Under the pieces are notes generated by a model. The model made no database searches. It was not told the origin of the DNA and worked only from the letters and a program-made list of their open reading frames with translations. From Spirochaetaceae bacterium (GTDB taxonomy: Bacteria; Spirochaetota; Spirochaetia; Treponematales; Breznakiellaceae), in assembly GCA_031265025.1 (NCBI GenBank), contig JAISDF010000077.1, positions 1-7,560 of the forward strand: a DNA stretch of 7,560 nucleotides. Reading direction: 5' to 3'. This document shows, in pieces, positions 6,687 through 7,560 of this stretch (the stretch's first letter is position 1; every line of letters begins with the position of its first letter). A program made the position numbers and the translations under genes.

Positions 6687-7560
6687 GGCTGATCTCCCGT
6701 ATGGTTTTTTCCGCCGACTGACGGCTTTCGCGGAGCTTAACCCGGTGAGCCAGCACCGGAACAGCCAGTGTGCCGAGGTCTTCGTCGTTCACAAAATCCC
6801 GGCCCCTGACCAGGGCCAGAGCCCTGCACGCCTTGAGCAGGTGCAGCCCGCCCCTGGGCGACACGCCGAGACTGAAAGCCTTGTGCGCCCTCGTGTCCCG
6901 CACCATGTTGGCAATGGCCTCCACAAGCGAAGGATGGCAAAAAACCCCTTCAGCTTCTTTTTGGGCCTTGAGAAACAGGGAAACCGTGAGCACCGGTTCA
7001 AGTTTTTCAAGCCCGTATTCCGAAGGATTATCCCGGTAAATGGCGATTTCAGAATCCCTGTCAGGATAGCCCAGGGAAAGACGCATCATAAAACGGTCAA
7101 GCTGGGCCGCGGGCAGGGGAAAAGTCCCCTCGCTTTCAACAGGATTTTGGGTAGCAATCACAAAAAAAGGCTCAGGCGGCCTGTGGGTAGTCTGCCCAAT
7201 AGTAACCTGCCGCTCGGCCATCACCTCAAGCAGGGCCGACTGCACCTTGGGCGTCGTGCGGTTTATCTCGTCGGCAAGCACCATATTGGACAGCACCGGC
7301 CCCGGCATAAAACGGAAACGGCCCGTTTCGGGATTGAACACATCAACGCCGGTTATATCATACGGAAGCAGATCGGGCGTAAACTGAATACGCTTAAACA
7401 CAAGCCCCTTCCCTCCCCGGTCAGGCGCGATGAGCCGGGCCAGCACCTTGGCCACCGTGGTCTTTCCCAGCCCCGGATTATCCTCGATAAGCACATGCCC
7501 CCCGGCCAGAAGAGCCGCCGCGAGAAGCTCAAGGAATTCCCTCTTTCCCCGTATGATTTT
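6655..7560 (-). CDS. MoxR-family AAA+ ATPase (N-terminus outside window)
   Basis: The frame is open to the window edge and gives 301 residues with the true start missing; the GTG at 7494 is an internal valine codon (GGHVLIED), not the start. Visible motifs, counted from the first whole codon: Walker A at 27-34 (DNPGLGKT), Walker B at 93-98 (MVLADE) followed by INRTTPKVQSALLEVM, sensor 1 at 136-140 (ATQNP), the EGTFPLPAAQLDRF segment at 144-157, and sensor 2 at 232-237 (GVSPRG, R236). These match MoxR ATPases closely, and judging by family length only the first 30-40 residues should be missing. MoxR proteins are hexameric chaperone-like ATPases in the cytoplasm that use ATP to help mature or insert partner proteins. 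The partner is probably the downstream DUF58 protein, whose gene starts inside this one. The stop is TGA 6655-6657. No promoter is visible because the upstream region lies beyond the window. Confidence 0.95.
   Translation of the reverse strand, partial: KIIRGKREFLELLAAALLAGGHVLIEDNPGLGKTTVAKVLARLIAPDRGGKGLVFKRIQFTPDLLPYDITGVDVFNPETGRFRFMPGPVLSNMVLADEINRTTPKVQSALLEVMAERQVTIGQTTHRPPEPFFVIATQNPVESEGTFPLPAAQLDRFMMRLSLGYPDRDSEIAIYRDNPSEYGLEKLEPVLTVSLFLKAQKEAEGVFCHPSLVEAIANMVRDTRAHKAFSLGVSPRGGLHLLKACRALALVRGRDFVNDEDLGTLAVPVLAHRVKLRESRQSAEKTIREISLARINGIKKG
6694..6698 (-). promoter_or_regulatory. Ribosome binding site for the DUF58 gene, inside the MoxR gene
   Basis: On the minus strand the bases GGGAG lie seven bases before TTG 6686. 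This is the best Shine-Dalgarno match in the overlap and is what decides in favour of this unusual start. The same bases also encode Arg-Glu near the MoxR C-terminus. Confidence 0.6.

Noticed and set aside
1..7560. Defence system, mobile element, CRISPR array, tRNA or rRNA
   Set aside because: Apart from the two short tandem duplications no repeat array was seen, and there is no transposase, integrase, nuclease or RNA-gene pattern; every stretch is accounted for by the five genes.

Overview
The window is a gene-dense stretch of bacterial chromosome, GC-rich, with no gap between genes longer than about 34 bases. It holds five protein-coding genes in two convergent groups. No RNA gene, CRISPR array, insertion sequence, phage gene or origin is visible. 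The gene set, with a MoxR ATPase, a DUF58 protein and a membrane transglutaminase carrying a TPR tail, plus the sequence style of the acetyltransferase, fits a spirochaete, perhaps a Treponema-like lineage of moderately high GC. That is an inference from gene content; the window has no marker that settles taxonomy.

Left group, plus strand. Positions 1-511 are the end of a gene whose product looks like the C-terminal domain of a glycoside hydrolase family 3 enzyme; the catalytic barrel lies outside the window. Its stop codon overlaps the start of a 282-residue GNAT acetyltransferase (504-1352). The two are probably translated from one message.

Right group, minus strand, read from high to low coordinates. 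A MoxR-type AAA+ ATPase (7560-6655, N-terminus cut by the window edge) overlaps a DUF58 membrane protein (6686-5406) by 32 bases. After 34 bases comes a very long gene (5371-1346, 1341 residues). Its product has about seven N-terminal membrane helices, a transglutaminase core with an intact Cys-His-Asp triad, another membrane helix, a DUF4129-like segment, a signal-peptide-like hydrophobic stretch, then about 580 residues of TPR repeats and a small C-terminal domain. MoxR, DUF58 and transglutaminase genes commonly sit together, and the three are thought to form an envelope-associated chaperone and maturation unit of largely unknown substrate. Here the TPR partner, which related loci such as the Bat loci encode separately, seems to be fused onto the transglutaminase.

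The two groups meet tail to tail, with their stop codons overlapping by seven bases at 1346-1352. The most interesting feature is the transglutaminase-TPR fusion, and especially its junction, where a 21-bp tandem duplication sits just before an internal signal-like segment. The rest looks like ordinary chromosomal housekeeping or envelope genes.
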